Source of the DNA: Methylophaga thalassica
GTDB lineage: Bacteria > Pseudomonadota > Gammaproteobacteria > Nitrosococcales > Methylophagaceae
Direction: 5' to 3'
DNA length: 64,000 nucleotides
Assembly: GCF_030159795.1 (NCBI RefSeq)
Contig: NZ_BSND01000005.1
Location: forward strand, 248,001 to 312,000
A program made the position numbers and the translations under genes. This document shows positions 1 to 12,682 of this stretch, piece after piece. Within the stretch, counting starts at the first letter, position 1; every line of letters starts with the position of its first letter. The notes under the pieces are model-generated. The model was not told the DNA's origin and did not search any database. It saw only the letters and a program-made list of their open reading frames with translations.

Positions 1-1342
1 CAGCTGAACCTGAGGTATTCGCTTCATGATGGTGTTCGGCATCATCAAAATACATGACTTTTATGACACGTAAATAATAAAAAGCACCAATCACTGACAT
101 CACCACCGCAACCAACGCAACGGCTAACATATCTGCATCTACCACCGCTTTAACTACACCTAATTTGGCATAAAAACCTGCTAATGGTGGTATTCCTGCC
201 ATTGAAAACATCAAAATCAGCATTAACAAAGCCAACCACGGATGTTGTTTGCTCAGTCCTTTAAAGTCATCAATATTATCTGCTTCAAAGCCGTAACGGC
301 TCATCAACAGAATCACACCAAAACTGCCTAATGTCATGAGGGCATATACCAAGGTATAAAACATCGAAGCGGCATAACCTGCTTCCGTACCGGCAAGTAC
401 ACCCATCAATAAAAAACCGACATGAGAAATCGTAGAATACGCCAGCATGCGTTTAATATTGGTCTGAGCGATAGCCACAACATTACCGATTATCATCGAT
501 AAAACAGCCATCAACATCATCATCGGTTGCCAATAGCTTTGTAAGTCTATCAGTCCATCGACTAATAATCGAATCAACAAAGCAAAAGCAGCAATTTTAG
601 GTGCGGCAGCAATAAAAAGCGTCATCGCTGTCGGTGCACCATGATAAACATCCGGTAACCACATATGAAACGGCACCGCGCCAAACTTAAAGCCGATACC
701 AATAATAATAAAAACCAGTGCAAAGCTTAGGATTGTGTCATTGCTGGACGATGAATACACAGCTGTAGCAATATCCTGCAACATCAAACTTCCTGTAATG
801 CCATAGATAATAGACATGCCATATAACAACATTCCCGAAGCAATCGCACCGAGGATGAAATATTTCATCGCAGCTTCAGTCGCAATCGCCGAATCACGAT
901 GCATTGCTACCATGGCATAAAGACACAAGGACAATAACTCCAGCCCTAAATACAAAGTCAGAAAGTGATTCGCCGACACCATAATCAACATACCCAGCGT
1001 GGCGAACAAGGCTAAAACATAAAACTCGCCTTGAAGTAATTGGCGTACCCGTAAATATTCAACGGAATATAACAAGACACACATATTCACCAGACAGATG
1101 GCTATTTTTAATACATCACTCAGGCCATCTTTAACATAAGTGTCGGAAAAGGTCTTTCCGGCTTCGCCCCAGGAAGAAACCAGGATAATCAGTACAGCAA
1201 GTAAACTTAACTGGCTGAGCCCATAGACCCAACTCACTTTTCTACTGCCGGTAAAAGCAACAAATAATAAGACAACACAAGCCATTGCCAGCATGACCAT
1301 TTCAGGTAATGCAAACAACATATTTGGCACTTGGTAGTTCAT
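1..1342 (-). CDS. nuoN: NADH-quinone oxidoreductase subunit N (partial, C-terminus off the left edge)
   Basis: This is a membrane subunit of respiratory Complex I. It belongs to the antiporter-like family (NuoL/M/N) that forms the proton-pumping arm. The reading frame starts at the ATG at 1340-1342 and stays open to the window edge, giving about 447 codons. Complete NuoN proteins are about 480-490 residues, so roughly the last 35-40 are missing. The protein is almost entirely hydrophobic. It carries the family signature [16 protein letters not shown] near the middle, followed by a Lys/His-containing helix region typical of the proton channel. It is the last nuo gene, 14 bp after nuoM, as expected for the conserved nuoA-N order. 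Identity is secure from sequence and position. Confidence 0.95.
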   Translation of the reverse strand, partial: MNYQVPNMLFALPEMVMLAMACVVLLFVAFTGSRKVSWVYGLSQLSLLAVLIILVSSWGEAGKTFSDTYVKDGLSDVLKIAICLVNMCVLLYSVEYLRVRQLLQGEFYVLALFATLGMLIMVSANHFLTLYLGLELLSLCLYAMVAMHRDSAIATEAAMKYFILGAIASGMLLYGMSIIYGITGSLMLQDIATAVYSSSSNDTILSFALVFIIIGIGFKFGAVPFHMWLPDVYHGAPTAMTLFIAAAPKIAAFALLIRLLVDGLIDLQSYWQPMMMLMAVLSMIIGNVVAIAQTNIKRMLAYSTISHVGFLLMGVLAGTEAGYAASMFYTLVYALMTLGSFGVILLMSRYGFEADNIDDFKGLSKQHPWLALLMLILMFSMAGIPPLAGFYAKLGVVKAVVDADMLAVALVAVVMSVIGAFYYLRVIKVMYFDDAEHHHEANTSGSA

Positions 1343-1356
1343 TATCAATTGTCCTT

Positions 1357-2868
1357 TTAGAGCTTGGATTGAGACACTTGTGTTAATAAATTTTCAACAG
1401 AAGCGTGCATCACGTCTAACAATGGATCAGGCCAGAGACCTAACACTAAAACAATCACCGCTAAACTCGCTAACAGCATAAATTCACGGGTATTAATATC
1501 TTCCAGTTCAGCAACGTGTTGATTTGCCACTTCACCAAAAAAGACTCGTTTCACCATCCACAAGGTATAGGCTGCACCAAGAATTAAGGTTGTCGCTGCC
1601 AGAAAAGCAAACCAGAAATTCGCCTGAAAAGCAGCCAGAATCACCATAAACTCACCCACAAAACCTGATGTGCCTGGTAGACCGGCATTTGCCATGGCAA
1701 AAAATACCGCAAATGCCGTGAATGTCGGCATGGTATTAATAACCCCACCATAGGCACTAATTTCACGGGTATGCATCCGGTCATACAATACACCGACAGC
1801 CAAAAACATCGCTGCGGAAATAAAGCCATGTGACACCATCTGCACCATGGCCCCTTCCACCGCCAGCACTGCCCCACTACCTGTTGCTGAGTTAAAAAAT
1901 ATTCTGAAAACAATAAATAAGCCCAGCGTCACAAAGCCCATATGAGCAATACTCGAATAGGCAATTAATTTTTTCAGGTCCGACTGTACCAGTGCCACAA
2001 AGCCAATATAAACCACAGCAATCAATGACAAGGTAATCAATAACCAGTCAAAAACCATACTGGCATCCGGTGTAATAGGTAAGGCGAATCGGATAAAACC
2101 ATAACCGCCAATCTTTAAGGTAATAGCCGCCAAAATGACTGAACCGCCGGTAGGGGCTTCAACATGTGCATCTGGTAACCAGGTATGCACTGGCCACATC
2201 GGTACTTTGACTGCAAATGCAATCAAAAAGGCAAAAAACAGCCAGGTTTGCTCGGTCATGGATAAAGTGACCGCATGATAATCCAGCAATGAAAAACTGC
2301 CTGCAACGTGATGCAAATACAGCAGAGCAATTAATAAAAACACCGAACCAAAAAACGTATACAAAAAGAATTTGATCGTGGCATAAACGCGATTCGGCCC
2401 ACCCCAGATGCCGATAATCAAAAACAATGGAATCAGCATGGCTTCAAAAAACACATAAAACAATATGGCATCCAATGCTGAAAATACCGCCAGCATCAAA
2501 CCTTCCATAATCAAAAAGGCAGCCAGGTAATGATTTAAGCGATATTCAATGACACGCCAGCCTGCCACTACAACCAGCAATGTCGAAATCGTTGTTAAAA
2601 TGATTAACGGTAAAGAAAACCCATCAATACCAAGATGATAATTAATGGCAAACGTCGCAATCCAGGGATGCAACTCCTCAAACTGCATTTGATATGAGGT
2701 ATTGTCAAAACCGATATACAGAGCGATGGATAATAAAATAGTCAGTGACGCTGTCCCCACCGCGAGCCATTTACTCAGGCATTCCCGATCATTCAAAAAC
2801 AGGCATAACAAGCCTGCAGCAATGGGTAACCAGATAATCAGACTTAACAATGGGAGTTGTGTCAGCAT
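1357..2868 (-). CDS. nuoM: NADH-quinone oxidoreductase subunit M
   Basis: Antiporter-like proton-pumping membrane subunit of Complex I, 503 residues, which is the usual length. The sequence is a series of about 14 hydrophobic helices. The conserved segment [17 protein letters not shown] lies near residues 223-240. The downstream helix with [20 protein letters not shown] holds the lysines that the family uses for proton transfer. It lies between nuoL (20 bp upstream) and nuoN (14 bp downstream) on the same strand, so it is part of the nuo operon. Nothing is unusual in length or motifs. The function follows from family knowledge plus operon position. Confidence 0.97.
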   Translation of the reverse strand: MLTQLPLLSLIIWLPIAAGLLCLFLNDRECLSKWLAVGTASLTILLSIALYIGFDNTSYQMQFEELHPWIATFAINYHLGIDGFSLPLIILTTISTLLVVVAGWRVIEYRLNHYLAAFLIMEGLMLAVFSALDAILFYVFFEAMLIPLFLIIGIWGGPNRVYATIKFFLYTFFGSVFLLIALLYLHHVAGSFSLLDYHAVTLSMTEQTWLFFAFLIAFAVKVPMWPVHTWLPDAHVEAPTGGSVILAAITLKIGGYGFIRFALPITPDASMVFDWLLITLSLIAVVYIGFVALVQSDLKKLIAYSSIAHMGFVTLGLFIVFRIFFNSATGSGAVLAVEGAMVQMVSHGFISAAMFLAVGVLYDRMHTREISAYGGVINTMPTFTAFAVFFAMANAGLPGTSGFVGEFMVILAAFQANFWFAFLAATTLILGAAYTLWMVKRVFFGEVANQHVAELEDINTREFMLLASLAVIVLVLGLWPDPLLDVMHASVENLLTQVSQSKL

Positions 2869-2888
2869 GGTTTTCTATTCCGTCCCTG

Positions 2889-4835
2889 TCATGCTACAAA
2901 AAAGGTGAGTAACAGGCCCACACCAATAATCATTGCAAAGGCATAGTGATACAAATAGCCAGTCTGTATCTGTCTGGCTAAACGTGAACACCATGCCACC
3001 GTCTTGGCTGAACCATTCACCAGGGCACCATCAATCAGAATACGATCACCAACTCGCCATAAAAGCTGGCCTAGTTGACGGGAGCCACCAGCAATCACCG
3101 TCTGATTAAAGTCATCAAAACCATATTTATTGATCAGGATTCGATAAATAAACTGACCTTTATTCTGTAAAACAGCCGGTAAATCAGGTCGCCGTAAATA
3201 TAAAAACCAAGCTATCACGATACCCGCCATGGCCAACCAGAACGGAGCCGCCGTGAGCCCGTGCAATATAAAGCTCAACACACCATGAAATTCTGTTGCC
3301 TGCTCAGCTAGAATTTCATGAGTTGCTGCCACATAAATAGCATCCGCAAAAAACTCACCGTAGACCACGCTACCGATCCAGTAACCAGCAATAACCGAAG
3401 GGATTGCCAGCAGTATCAATGGCAAGGTGACCACCCATGGAGACTCCTTAGGCTGATGTCCGTGCTCAGTGTTAAATCGTGGCTTACCATGGAACACCAT
3501 AAAAAACAGGCGGAAACTATAAAGGGATGTGATTAATACGCCCGATAACACAGAAAAATAGGCAAAGCTATGACCGGGTATATTCGAAGCATGGACAGCC
3601 TCAATGATGGCATCTTTAGAAAAGAAGCCGGCAAAACCAGGGAAACCGATCAACGCTAAGGAACCAATCAGGCTGGTCCAGTAAGTTATCGGCATATACT
3701 TTTTCAGCCCGCCCATCTTGCGCATATCCTGCTCATGATGCATAGCGATAATCACCGAACCTGCCGCCAAGAAAAGTAAGGCTTTGAAAAAAGCATGCGT
3801 CAACAGATGGAATACACCAGCGGCATAGGCTGACACGCCTAATGCCACCGTCATATAACCTAATTGTGACAAGGTCGAATAAGCGATAACACGCTTAATA
3901 TCGTTTTGAACTAACCCCAGCAGCCCCATAAAAAAGGCAGTAATGGCGCCAATAATCAGTACAAATGACAATGCTGTTTCAGAAAGCTCAAACAAAGGTG
4001 ACATACGCGCCACCATGAAAATACCGGCCGTCACCATGGTCGCCGCATGGATCAGTGCTGAAATAGGCGTCGGCCCTTCCATCGAATCTGGCAACCAAAC
4101 ATGTAATGGTACTTGTGCAGACTTACCCATAGCACCGATAAATAATAATATGCAGGTCAGTGTCATTACCGACCATGTCACATCAGGAAACAGGCTGATG
4201 GTTTCTTCTGCCATATATGGCGCTTGTTGGAAGACAGTCACATAATCCAGACTCCCGGCATACATCAGTACCGCAGCAATGCCTAGTAAAAAGCCAAAAT
4301 CCCCGACTCTATTGACCAGAAAAGCCTTAAGATTGGCGTAAATCGCCGTCGGTTTTTTATACCAAAAACCAATTAACAGGTAGGACACCAGCCCTACGGC
4401 TTCCCAACCAAAAAATAGCTGCATAAAGTTATTCGCCATCACCAGCATCAGCATGGCAAAGGTAAACAACGAAATATAACTAAAGAAACGACAATAACCA
4501 TCGTCATCGTGCATATAACCAATGGTGTAGATATGCACCATCAGCGAAACAAAGGTCACCACGGTCATCATCACAGCACTTAAGCTATCAATCATAAAAC
4601 CGACTTCAAGCTGCAAAGAACCAGCCTGTAACCATTGATAAACCATACCGTTATAAGTCAGCCCATCAACAGTAACAAGTTTCAGTACCCAGGCAGATAA
4701 AAAGAAAGCAACGCCTACAGAAAAAATAGTAATCCGATGCGTCCAGCTTCGTCCCAAATGGCGACCAAACAAACCTGCAGCGATACTGCCAAACAAAGGC
4801 GCGATGACAATGGCAAGCAGCAAGCTCTGTGGCAT
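2889..4835 (-). CDS. nuoL: NADH-quinone oxidoreductase subunit L
   Basis: Largest antiporter-like membrane subunit of Complex I (648 residues). It sits at the distal end of the membrane arm and carries the long lateral helix. The signature VPLHVWLPDSMEGPTPISAL is near residues 242-262 and is followed by the conserved KRVIAYSTLSQLGYM helix. The C-terminal part from about residue 530 contains the amphipathic lateral-helix region and ends in a final membrane segment. The gene is separated from nuoK by 3 bp and from nuoM by 20 bp, all on the minus strand. Family length and motifs are normal. Confidence 0.97.
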   Translation of the reverse strand: MPQSLLLAIVIAPLFGSIAAGLFGRHLGRSWTHRITIFSVGVAFFLSAWVLKLVTVDGLTYNGMVYQWLQAGSLQLEVGFMIDSLSAVMMTVVTFVSLMVHIYTIGYMHDDDGYCRFFSYISLFTFAMLMLVMANNFMQLFFGWEAVGLVSYLLIGFWYKKPTAIYANLKAFLVNRVGDFGFLLGIAAVLMYAGSLDYVTVFQQAPYMAEETISLFPDVTWSVMTLTCILLFIGAMGKSAQVPLHVWLPDSMEGPTPISALIHAATMVTAGIFMVARMSPLFELSETALSFVLIIGAITAFFMGLLGLVQNDIKRVIAYSTLSQLGYMTVALGVSAYAAGVFHLLTHAFFKALLFLAAGSVIIAMHHEQDMRKMGGLKKYMPITYWTSLIGSLALIGFPGFAGFFSKDAIIEAVHASNIPGHSFAYFSVLSGVLITSLYSFRLFFMVFHGKPRFNTEHGHQPKESPWVVTLPLILLAIPSVIAGYWIGSVVYGEFFADAIYVAATHEILAEQATEFHGVLSFILHGLTAAPFWLAMAGIVIAWFLYLRRPDLPAVLQNKGQFIYRILINKYGFDDFNQTVIAGGSRQLGQLLWRVGDRILIDGALVNGSAKTVAWCSRLARQIQTGYLYHYAFAMIIGVGLLLTFFVA

Positions 4836-4838
4836 TCG

Positions 4839-5144
4839 TTACCCCTTTAACCTATCCAGGTCAGACACATTAATGGTGCTGAGATTACGGAATAAAACCA
4901 CCAAAATGGCCAGACCAATAGCCGCTTCCGCTGCTGCCACCGTTAAAATAAAGAAGACAAATACCTGACCGGCGGGGTCTCCCAGAAAGTGCGAAAAAGC
5001 AATAAAGTTAAGATTTACCGCTAACAGCATCAATTCAATACACATCAATAAAATAATGATGTTTTTACGATTCAAAAAAATGCCCGCTAAAGACAAGCTG
5101 AACAATATGGCAGCGAGAATAAGATAGTCAGATAACACAATCAT
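4839..5144 (-). CDS. nuoK: NADH-quinone oxidoreductase subunit K
   Basis: Small membrane subunit of Complex I, 101 residues with three hydrophobic helices. The second helix contains the conserved glutamate in the segment [14 protein letters not shown], and the third contains another in [11 protein letters not shown]. Both are known from the family to be part of the proton path. Its start overlaps the end of nuoJ by 4 bp (ATGA arrangement), which indicates translational coupling. It lies between nuoJ and nuoL as in nearly all bacterial nuo operons. Confidence 0.97.
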   Translation of the reverse strand: MIVLSDYLILAAILFSLSLAGIFLNRKNIIILLMCIELMLLAVNLNFIAFSHFLGDPAGQVFVFFILTVAAAEAAIGLAILVVLFRNLSTINVSDLDRLKG

Positions 5145-5737
5145 GGCTTTCTCCTCTCTCCTTCCTGTTTTTGCCGAAGATCCACCATTCTGAGCCGATC
5201 TGTCGATTTAACTGTCACCTGTTTAGCCGGATCCTGCAATTTACGGTGGTGTTCACGCAATGTCAGTGTGATGGCCGCCACAATGGCAACCGTTAAAATG
5301 ACAGAGGCAATTTCAAACGGATACACATAGACGGTATACAGCAAACGTCCCAACATTTTGGTATTGCTGGCATCAGTCGCTGCGGCGGCGCTAATATTAA
5401 ATTGTGGGGTATTCAATACAGCAATCATCTCTACCACAATCAACGCCGCCACAATAATGCCGAGTGGTAAATAACGTGTGAAACCTTCTTTGAGTGGAGC
5501 CAGATCAATATCCAGCATCATCACGACAAAGAGAAACAGCACCAAGACCGCCCCCACATAGACAAGGACCAGACTAATGGCAAGGAACTCTGCTTCTAGC
5601 ATTAGCCAGATACCAGCACTGGTGAAAAAGGCCAACACCAGAAATAACGCTGCCCGCACAGGGTTACGTACTGTTATCACCATCGTTGCAGCAAACAATA
5701 AAATAGCCGCAAAGGTATAAAAGATAATGCTTTCCAC
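5141..5737 (-). CDS. nuoJ: NADH-quinone oxidoreductase subunit J
   Basis: Membrane subunit of Complex I, 198 residues. The first about 165 residues form five hydrophobic helices, including the conserved Tyr/Gly-rich third helix ([20 protein letters not shown]). A short basic cytoplasmic tail follows, rich in Lys, Arg and Gln. The start is 12 bp after the end of nuoI, and the end overlaps nuoK by 4 bp. The charged tail is somewhat long, but variation there is common in the family. The assignment is secure from context and helix pattern. Confidence 0.96.
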   Translation of the reverse strand: MESIIFYTFAAILLFAATMVITVRNPVRAALFLVLAFFTSAGIWLMLEAEFLAISLVLVYVGAVLVLFLFVVMMLDIDLAPLKEGFTRYLPLGIIVAALIVVEMIAVLNTPQFNISAAAATDASNTKMLGRLLYTVYVYPFEIASVILTVAIVAAITLTLREHHRKLQDPAKQVTVKSTDRLRMVDLRQKQEGERRKP

Positions 5738-5749
5738 TAGTCAGTCATC

Positions 5750-6238
5750 CTAACGATATGGTGCATCAGCCGCACGATCAGCAGCAATCTCTGGCTCATA
5801 TTTATCCCCTATTGCCAGTAATTTATCTTTAGTCATAATTTGTTCGCCTCGATTTTCAAAGTGAAACTCAAAATGACGAGTTTCGACAATGGAATCGACC
5901 GGACAGGACTCTTCACAAAACCCACAATAAATACATTTAAACAAATCAATATCGTAACGTGTGGTGCGACGACTGCCGTCATCCCTGGGCTCGGTTTCGA
6001 TAGTAATGGCTAATGCCGGACAGACAGCCTCACATAATTTACAGCCAATACAGCGTTCCTCCCCGTTCGGGTAACGCCTTAATGCATGAAGTCCTCTGAA
6101 CCGGGGTGACTGAGGTGTTTTTTCTTCAGGGTATTGAACCGTCACCTTACCAGCAAATAAATAACGCCCAGTTAAACGAAGTCCCTGAATAAGCTCCCAC
6201 AATAAAAAACTCTTAAAAAAATGACGGAGACCTGACAT
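5750..6238 (-). CDS. nuoI: NADH-quinone oxidoreductase subunit I (two [4Fe-4S] clusters)
   Basis: Iron-sulfur subunit that carries clusters N6a and N6b between the peripheral arm and the quinone site. Two ferredoxin-type motifs are visible: [12 protein letters not shown] near residues 63-74 and [12 protein letters not shown] near 97-108. The frame could start upstream at 6280, inside nuoH. I place the start at 6238 because a GGGAGG ribosome site sits about 6 bases before it and because the resulting 162 residues match the common family length. A second ATG lies directly before it (6239-6241). The ATGATG overlaps the TGA stop of nuoH, so the two genes are probably translationally coupled. Confidence 0.96.
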   Translation of the reverse strand: MSGLRHFFKSFLLWELIQGLRLTGRYLFAGKVTVQYPEEKTPQSPRFRGLHALRRYPNGEERCIGCKLCEAVCPALAITIETEPRDDGSRRTTRYDIDLFKCIYCGFCEESCPVDSIVETRHFEFHFENRGEQIMTKDKLLAIGDKYEPEIAADRAADAPYR

Positions 6239-7296
6239 CATCCCCCTCCCGCAGTTAATACTGCACTTTCTGTGAACCAAGGCCCGATATCAAGCACTTG
6301 AGCCGTCGACACAATCACCAACCAAACAAGTGTCACCGGGATAAATATTTTCCAGCCCAAACGCATAATCTGGTCATAACGATAACGCGGAAATGTTGCT
6401 CGAAACCACAGATACATAAACAAGAATATGGCTGTTTTTGCTAATAACCACACTAAACCTGGCACCCATGCAAAAGCCGTTTCCAACACAGGGATACCAT
6501 CAAACGGTGATAACCAGCCGCCCATAAATAGCGTCGCAGCCAGCATGGAAATCAAAATCATATCGGCGTATTCAGCGAGGAAAAAAATAGCAAACGCCAT
6601 CCCGGAATATTCCACATGGAAACCGGCGACGATTTCAGATTCCCCTTCAGCAATATCAAACGGAGCACGGTTGGTTTCTGCCACCCCGGAGATAAAATAA
6701 ACAATAAACAACGGAAACAGCGGTATGAAATACCAGTGCCAGAAGCCACCTTGCTGAGCCAGCACAATCTCACCAAGATTCAGACTGCCAGCCGCAATGA
6801 GTACACCGACCAAAGCAAATCCCATAGCAATTTCATACGACACCACTTGTGCCGCGCTGCGTAATGCGCCTAAAAAGGCATAACGAGAATTAGATGCCCA
6901 ACCTGCCACCACCACGCCATATACACTCATTGAGGTGATCGCTAAGATGTACAGAAGACCGGCATCAATGTCAGCCAACACCATGCCATCATCAAACGGC
7001 ATTACCGCCCAGGCCGCCAACGCTGGGCCAATCGCCAAAACTGGCGCTATCAGAAACAAATATAAATTGGATTTTGCCGGAAAAATCACTTCTTTAAGTA
7101 GCAGTTTCAGGCCATCTGCTATCGGTTGTAATAATCCCCAGGGACCGACTCTGTTAGGACCAATCCGCGTTTGTATATAACCAATCACTTTACGCTCGGC
7201 GTAAGTCAGATAAGCGACTGACAGCATTAAAGGCACAATAATTAATAAGATCTTCAGCAGATTCGGCAAGATATCCTGTAAAAACATATCGATCAT
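6238..7296 (-). CDS. nuoH: NADH-quinone oxidoreductase subunit H
   Basis: Membrane subunit of Complex I that forms much of the quinone-binding chamber, 352 residues with eight or more hydrophobic helices. Conserved segments include [21 protein letters not shown] near residues 32-52, the loop [20 protein letters not shown] in the middle, and [19 protein letters not shown] near the C-terminus. It overlaps the stop of nuoG by 4 bp and its own stop overlaps the nuoI start. Length and motifs are typical. Confidence 0.97.
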   Translation of the reverse strand: MIDMFLQDILPNLLKILLIIVPLMLSVAYLTYAERKVIGYIQTRIGPNRVGPWGLLQPIADGLKLLLKEVIFPAKSNLYLFLIAPVLAIGPALAAWAVMPFDDGMVLADIDAGLLYILAITSMSVYGVVVAGWASNSRYAFLGALRSAAQVVSYEIAMGFALVGVLIAAGSLNLGEIVLAQQGGFWHWYFIPLFPLFIVYFISGVAETNRAPFDIAEGESEIVAGFHVEYSGMAFAIFFLAEYADMILISMLAATLFMGGWLSPFDGIPVLETAFAWVPGLVWLLAKTAIFLFMYLWFRATFPRYRYDQIMRLGWKIFIPVTLVWLVIVSTAQVLDIGPWFTESAVLTAGGG

Positions 7297-9632
7297 GTGG
7301 CTGCCTCACTTTGAGAAACAGAGACCTGACCAAATAAGCTGACTAAGCGGTTAGCCGCATCTGTAGTGGCGGCGACATACACGCAGCCATCTGCAATATT
7401 GTCATCAATCTCTAATGGTAAGCGTACCACTTTGTCTTCTTGTGTCAGTGTCAACGGCGTTTGATGGTTCAAACCCCATTTTTCTGCTTCTTTTCTGTTG
7501 ATACGGGCAAACTGGGCACGCTGAGTTTCAGGCGTTTTTTGTAATGCGTCACTGTGTCTTAGTAAAACATCAGTCCGATACATTGGCACTTCAGAAATCA
7601 TCATCAACTCTGATTCTGCCGTCAATGAATCAGGGATATAAGGTGAGATCGTCTTAGCCTGCATATCGGCCTGGCTTTGTCGAATCTCATCCACAACATC
7701 TTGTGACGAAACATAGTCAAATCCTTGTATTTGGCTGACATTGCCCAGTACACGCAGAACTTTCCAACCTGGTCGACTATCGCCTCTAGGTGCAACAGCA
7801 CCAGCAAACTGCTGCCATTGTTTATCCATTCCGACAAACGTGCCTGATGTTTCAGTAAAACAGGCCGTGGGTAAAATCACATCGGCCGTTTGTCTTAAAA
7901 ATTCACTGTCAAAACTATGCAGCCCCACCACAAAACTAGCGCGTTTTAATGCCTGTTTGGCTATTGCTGGCACCGCAGTATCCTGTAATGCATCAAAGTC
8001 CATCAGTACATAAGCTCGCAGACTCTGTTGCCACATTTGCAGACTATTCTTAGCTGCATCACCGGGTAGCGTATTGGCAATCAAATGAGCCTGACTATTG
8101 GCTGATGGCATCACAACACAACGGCTGCCAGATAACTCGGCAATCTTCTGCACTAGAGCACGAATTTTCGCTGCATTGGGATGCTGATTGGCTAAATCTC
8201 CCACAATAAGTGTTGCATTAGTGGCATTGGATAATTGCATTGCCACATTTTGCTCAAACGCGCTGGGCGTACGTTCCGGATATAAAGCCTGCCATTCATC
8301 GTCAGTGTCATTGGCAATTGACGATAATACTTTGGCAACACCGGCTAATGTTGTGAGCATCGCATTGATATCAACAGCCATTTCATACTCAACCGGCATC
8401 AGCATATCAGTCAGGAAAAAGTTGATATTAGTTACTGACGCTCCAGCCAAGGCCGCTTGTCTTATACGATGAGCAAGGATAGGTTGTTCAGCCCGGATAT
8501 TGCTGCCAATCAAGACAACAGCATCACTTTCCTGCACTTCTACCAATGTCCAATTATCCAGATAGTACTGTTCTGGATGATCTGAAAAATCCTGCTGACG
8601 CAGGCGATGGTCAATATTATCAACACCTAACCCCCGCAGCCATTTCTGAAAAAGAAACGCTTCTTCCAGGGTCGTTGTGGGGGAAATTAAGCCACCCACC
8701 TCTTCTGCTCCATGCTTGTTAATAACGGTTTGCAAACCTTTTACCGCTGTTTCCAGCACGGTTTGCCAGTCAACCACCTGCCAGTCACCCTCCACCTTAA
8801 TCATCGGATCAGTCAGTCGCTTTGAATGTGCCAAACCTTGATAAGAGAACCTGTCTCTATCTGATAACCAGGCCTCATTGATAGACTCGTTATCTCTTGG
8901 CACCACACGCATCACATCATTTTGTCTGACATGCAGCTCAATATTGGAACCAATGGCATCATGAGGCGCGATAGAAGGATGGGCTTTCATTTCCCAGGCA
9001 CGGGCTTTATAACGAAACGGTTTTGAGGTTAAAGCACCCACAGGGCACAGATCGATAATATTGCCGGATAGCTCTGAAACCAGACTGTGCTCGACATAGG
9101 TACCGATTTCCATATGTTCGCCGCGCCCAGTTGCCCCAAGCTCTTTAACGCCGGCGATTTCCACACCAAAGCGAACGCAACGAGTGCAATGAATGCAACG
9201 TGTCATATCGGTACGAATCAAAGGTCCGATATCCTTGTCTTTGACAACACGTTTGCCTTCTGTAAAGCGACTGATACCTTCGCCATAACCCATGGAAAGA
9301 TCTTGCAACTCGCATTCACCACCCTGATCACAGATAGGGCAATCCAGCGGATGATTAATCAGCAAAAATTCCATTACACTGCGTTGAGCATTGACCGCGA
9401 CTTTGGAATGAGTAAACACCTTCATGCCTTCCGTAACGGGAGTCGCGCAGGCTGGTAGCGCTTTACGGGACTTATCGACTTCGACAAGGCACATACGGCA
9501 GTTCGCCGCTATCGACAGCTTTTTGTGATAACAAAAACGCGGAATATCAATGCCCGCCTCATCAGCAGCCTGAATAATCATTTTTGTTGAATCCACTTTC
9601 AGCGGAATACCGTCAATTTCGATATTAACCAT
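7293..9632 (-). CDS. nuoG: NADH-quinone oxidoreductase subunit G
   Basis: Largest peripheral-arm subunit (779 residues), which carries several iron-sulfur clusters. Cys34, Cys45, Cys48 and Cys62 match the N-terminal [2Fe-2S] ferredoxin fold (N1b). A following segment with [18 protein letters not shown] provides the His/Cys ligands of N5. [11 protein letters not shown] and a later CPVGAL form the next [4Fe-4S] site. The C-terminal about 500 residues are a molybdopterin-oxidoreductase-like fold that is structural in Complex I. It sits 13 bp after nuoF and overlaps nuoH by 4 bp. The C-terminal half is less conserved, as is usual. Confidence 0.96.
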   Translation of the reverse strand: MVNIEIDGIPLKVDSTKMIIQAADEAGIDIPRFCYHKKLSIAANCRMCLVEVDKSRKALPACATPVTEGMKVFTHSKVAVNAQRSVMEFLLINHPLDCPICDQGGECELQDLSMGYGEGISRFTEGKRVVKDKDIGPLIRTDMTRCIHCTRCVRFGVEIAGVKELGATGRGEHMEIGTYVEHSLVSELSGNIIDLCPVGALTSKPFRYKARAWEMKAHPSIAPHDAIGSNIELHVRQNDVMRVVPRDNESINEAWLSDRDRFSYQGLAHSKRLTDPMIKVEGDWQVVDWQTVLETAVKGLQTVINKHGAEEVGGLISPTTTLEEAFLFQKWLRGLGVDNIDHRLRQQDFSDHPEQYYLDNWTLVEVQESDAVVLIGSNIRAEQPILAHRIRQAALAGASVTNINFFLTDMLMPVEYEMAVDINAMLTTLAGVAKVLSSIANDTDDEWQALYPERTPSAFEQNVAMQLSNATNATLIVGDLANQHPNAAKIRALVQKIAELSGSRCVVMPSANSQAHLIANTLPGDAAKNSLQMWQQSLRAYVLMDFDALQDTAVPAIAKQALKRASFVVGLHSFDSEFLRQTADVILPTACFTETSGTFVGMDKQWQQFAGAVAPRGDSRPGWKVLRVLGNVSQIQGFDYVSSQDVVDEIRQSQADMQAKTISPYIPDSLTAESELMMISEVPMYRTDVLLRHSDALQKTPETQRAQFARINRKEAEKWGLNHQTPLTLTQEDKVVRLPLEIDDNIADGCVYVAATTDAANRLVSLFGQVSVSQSEAAT

Positions 9633-9645
9633 GTCTACTCAGCCT

Positions 9646-10923
9646 TCACGCTGTGTTATCCATACACCGACCGTGATCGATGTGGTATTGAAATTCATCA
9701 CGAAAATGTTTGATGAAACTGACAACCGGGGCCGCGGCAGCATCACCCAAGGCGCAAATCGTATTGCCATTAATATTCTCAGCAACATCCACCAGCCGAT
9801 CTAAATCTTCTTGTCTGCCCTGGCCTTCTTCAATCCGTTTCACGACCCGATATAACCAGCCAGTACCTTCCCGACATGGCGTACACTGACCGCACGACTC
9901 CTCATAATAAAAATAAGCAATACGCTGTAAGGCCTTTACCATACAAGTTGAATCATCCATGACAATCACCGAGCCAGCACCCAGCATTGAACGTGCTTTT
10001 GCAATGCCGTCATAGCTCATATCCAGTCCCATCATGATATCAGCGGGCACCACAGGCGTGGATGAGCCACCAGGAATCACTGCCTTTAATTGATGGCCAT
10101 GTCTGACGCCACCGGCTAATTCCAATAACTCAGCAAAGGGAGTACCGAGCGGTACTTCATAGTTACCGGGTTTATTGACATGGCCGGTCATACAGAAAAT
10201 TTTGCTGCCACCATTATTCGGTGTTCCCAAGTCATGAAACCAGTCAGCACCATGCTGCAAAATCACGGGTATAGACGCCAGACTTTCAGTATTGTTAATC
10301 GTGGTCGGCCTGCCATATAAGCCATAACCGGCAGGAAAAGGGGGTTTATAACGAGGCTGACCTTTTTTGCCTTCCAGTGATTCGAGTAAGGCGGTTTCTT
10401 CCCCACAAATATAAGCGCCAGCACCGATATGTGTATGCAACTGAAAATTAAAGCCACTATCCAGAATATCCTTACCTAGATAACCTGCCTCTCTGGCTTC
10501 TTCCAATGCCGCTTCAAAGCGTTCTATTGGCTCATAAAATTCACCACGAATGTAGTTGTAACCCGTTTGGGCACCGATGGTGTAACCGGCGATAATCATG
10601 CCTTCTATCACCTGGTGTGGATTAAACCTGAGAATGTCACGGTCTTTACAGGTGCCGGGCTCACCTTCATCAGAATTACAGACAATATATTTATCACCGG
10701 GCAAACGTCTGGGCATGAAGCTCCATTTCAACCCGGTAGGGAAACCGGCGCCACCACGGCCACGTAATGCCGAGTTTTTAATCTGTTCGATGATAGATTC
10801 AGGTTTGAGTTTATTACTCAAGATATTTTCAAGCACCTGATAACCACCTACCTGACGATAGGCTTCCAAGGTCCACGATGGAGACAGATGGCTGGTACGA
10901 AAGCAGACTTGATCCAGCTTCAT
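9646..10923 (-). CDS. nuoF: NADH-quinone oxidoreductase subunit F (NADH/FMN site)
   Basis: Subunit that binds NADH and FMN and holds cluster N3, 425 residues. The glycine-rich nucleotide loop [14 protein letters not shown] is near residues 54-67. A second glycine-rich stretch ([19 protein letters not shown]) forms the NADH/FMN pocket. [13 protein letters not shown] near residues 340-352, together with a later Cys in [10 protein letters not shown], supplies the [4Fe-4S] ligands. Its start overlaps the nuoE stop by 4 bp, a coupling typical of nuoE-nuoF. Length and motifs are normal. Confidence 0.97.
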   Translation of the reverse strand: MKLDQVCFRTSHLSPSWTLEAYRQVGGYQVLENILSNKLKPESIIEQIKNSALRGRGGAGFPTGLKWSFMPRRLPGDKYIVCNSDEGEPGTCKDRDILRFNPHQVIEGMIIAGYTIGAQTGYNYIRGEFYEPIERFEAALEEAREAGYLGKDILDSGFNFQLHTHIGAGAYICGEETALLESLEGKKGQPRYKPPFPAGYGLYGRPTTINNTESLASIPVILQHGADWFHDLGTPNNGGSKIFCMTGHVNKPGNYEVPLGTPFAELLELAGGVRHGHQLKAVIPGGSSTPVVPADIMMGLDMSYDGIAKARSMLGAGSVIVMDDSTCMVKALQRIAYFYYEESCGQCTPCREGTGWLYRVVKRIEEGQGRQEDLDRLVDVAENINGNTICALGDAAAAPVVSFIKHFRDEFQYHIDHGRCMDNTA

Positions 10924-11432
10924 GACTGAACCCCATCAATTAAAGCATCAATTTTTTCTTTGGTGAGATACTCATGATATTGCTTATCCATCAACAGCAT
11001 TGGTGCACCGACACAAGCCCCAAGACACTCCACTTCTTTTAGCGTGAACAAACCATCTTCTGTTGTTTCCCCTGGCTTAATGGATAAGCGTCGCTGCAAA
11101 TGTTCGAGAATTTCTTCTGATCCGCACAACATACAAGAGATATTGGTACACAGGCTGATCTTGTGTTTACCAACCGGCTCCATTTCAAACATGCTGTAAA
11201 AGGTAGCTACCTCGTAGACACTGATGTTTGACATGGATAAGTATTCCGCCAACGCATCCATAATGGCTCTGGAAAGCCAGCCACCATTGGCTTCTTGCAG
11301 AATATGTAAACATGGAATGACTGCCGACTGAGCCCGGCCTATCGGGTATTTGGCTATCCACTTATCCAACTCAGCACGCAACTGCTCAGTAAATAAAGTC
11401 TGTTTAGGTCCGGTTAATACCATTTCTGTCAT
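10920..11432 (-). CDS. nuoE: NADH-quinone oxidoreductase subunit E ([2Fe-2S])
   Basis: Thioredoxin-like [2Fe-2S] subunit (cluster N1a) of the NADH dehydrogenase module, 170 residues. The first cysteine pair is in CTNISC near residue 95 and the second in [10 protein letters not shown] near residue 135. This spacing is the normal ligand pattern of the family. The gene overlaps nuoD by 4 bp upstream and nuoF by 4 bp downstream, so nuoD, nuoE and nuoF are probably translationally coupled. Confidence 0.97.
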   Translation of the reverse strand: MTEMVLTGPKQTLFTEQLRAELDKWIAKYPIGRAQSAVIPCLHILQEANGGWLSRAIMDALAEYLSMSNISVYEVATFYSMFEMEPVGKHKISLCTNISCMLCGSEEILEHLQRRLSIKPGETTEDGLFTLKEVECLGACVGAPMLLMDKQYHEYLTKEKIDALIDGVQS

Positions 11433-12682
11433 CGGTCAATCTCACCAAACACAATATCCATCGTACCGATAATGGCAACCACATCCGCCAGCATATGCCC
11501 TTTTGCCATTTCATCCATAGCTGCCAGATGCGGGAACCCTGGCGCGCGAATTTTTACACGATAAGGCTTATTGGCCCCATCCGAAATCATATAAATACCA
11601 AACTCGCCTTTGGGATGTTCAATCGCACTGTAGACTTCACCTTCAGGGACACAATAACCTTCAGTAAATAATTTGAAATGATGGATCAAGGCTTCCATAT
11701 CATTTTTCATCGTACTGCGTTTGGGTGGAGCGACTTTAGTATCGTCAACGATCACAGGCCCCGGATTCGCTTTAAGCCAATCCACACATTGTTTGATAAT
11801 GCGGTTAGACTCACGCATCTCGGCTACGCGGACTAAATAACGATCGTAACAGTCGCCCTCCTTACCTATCGGAATGTCAAAGTCCAATTGGTCGTAAACT
11901 TCATAAGGCTGTTTACGGCGTAAATCCCATTCAATACCTGAACCTCGTAACATTGGCCCTGAAAAACCAAGTTGCAAGGCTCGATCCGGACTGACCACGC
12001 CAATACCGACAGTGCGTTGTTTCCAGATACGGTTGTCGGTTAATAACGTCTCGTATTCGTCGACACAATGAGGAAATCGTTGTGTGAAGTCTTCAATAAA
12101 GTCCAGCAGACTGCCTTCTCGGTTTTGATTCTTTTTCTTTATCTCTTTTTCGTTGTGCCATTTAGATGTTTGATATTGAGGCATCTTATCGGGTAAATCG
12201 CGGTAAACGCCGCCGGGACGGTAATAGGTGGCATGCATTCTTGCCCCAGATACCGCCTCGTAACAATCCATCAAATCTTCACGTTCACGAAAACAATAAA
12301 GAAAAACGGTCATCGCACCAATATCAAGGCCATGCGCTCCCAGCCACATCAAATGATTTAACACCCGGGTAATCTCATCAAACATGACGCGGATGTATTG
12401 CGCTCTGATGGGCACATCGATACCAATCAGTTTTTCGATAGCCATCACATAGGCATGTTCGTTACACATCATCGATACATAATCGAGACGGTCCATATAA
12501 CCGATGCTTTGATTAAACGGCTTGGATTCAGCCAGTTTTTCGGTACCCCGATGCAACAGACCAACATGCGGATCCGCTCTGACAATGACTTCGCCATCCA
12601 TTTCCAGAATAAGGCGAAGCACACCATGCGCAGCCGGATGTTGTGGACCAAAGTTCAGTGTGAAATTTTTTATCTCAGCCAT
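11429..12682 (-). CDS. nuoD: NADH-quinone oxidoreductase subunit D
   Basis: 49-kDa-type subunit of Complex I, 417 residues, related to the large subunit of NiFe hydrogenases and lining the quinone site with NuoB. The N-terminal motif [14 protein letters not shown] and the segment [11 protein letters not shown] are the usual family markers. The C-terminus ends in the conserved DIVFGEIDR. It is separate from nuoC (start and stop share one base, TAATG), unlike the fused nuoCD of Escherichia. Length and order are normal for non-enteric gammaproteobacteria. Confidence 0.97.
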   Translation of the reverse strand: MAEIKNFTLNFGPQHPAAHGVLRLILEMDGEVIVRADPHVGLLHRGTEKLAESKPFNQSIGYMDRLDYVSMMCNEHAYVMAIEKLIGIDVPIRAQYIRVMFDEITRVLNHLMWLGAHGLDIGAMTVFLYCFREREDLMDCYEAVSGARMHATYYRPGGVYRDLPDKMPQYQTSKWHNEKEIKKKNQNREGSLLDFIEDFTQRFPHCVDEYETLLTDNRIWKQRTVGIGVVSPDRALQLGFSGPMLRGSGIEWDLRRKQPYEVYDQLDFDIPIGKEGDCYDRYLVRVAEMRESNRIIKQCVDWLKANPGPVIVDDTKVAPPKRSTMKNDMEALIHHFKLFTEGYCVPEGEVYSAIEHPKGEFGIYMISDGANKPYRVKIRAPGFPHLAAMDEMAKGHMLADVVAIIGTMDIVFGEIDR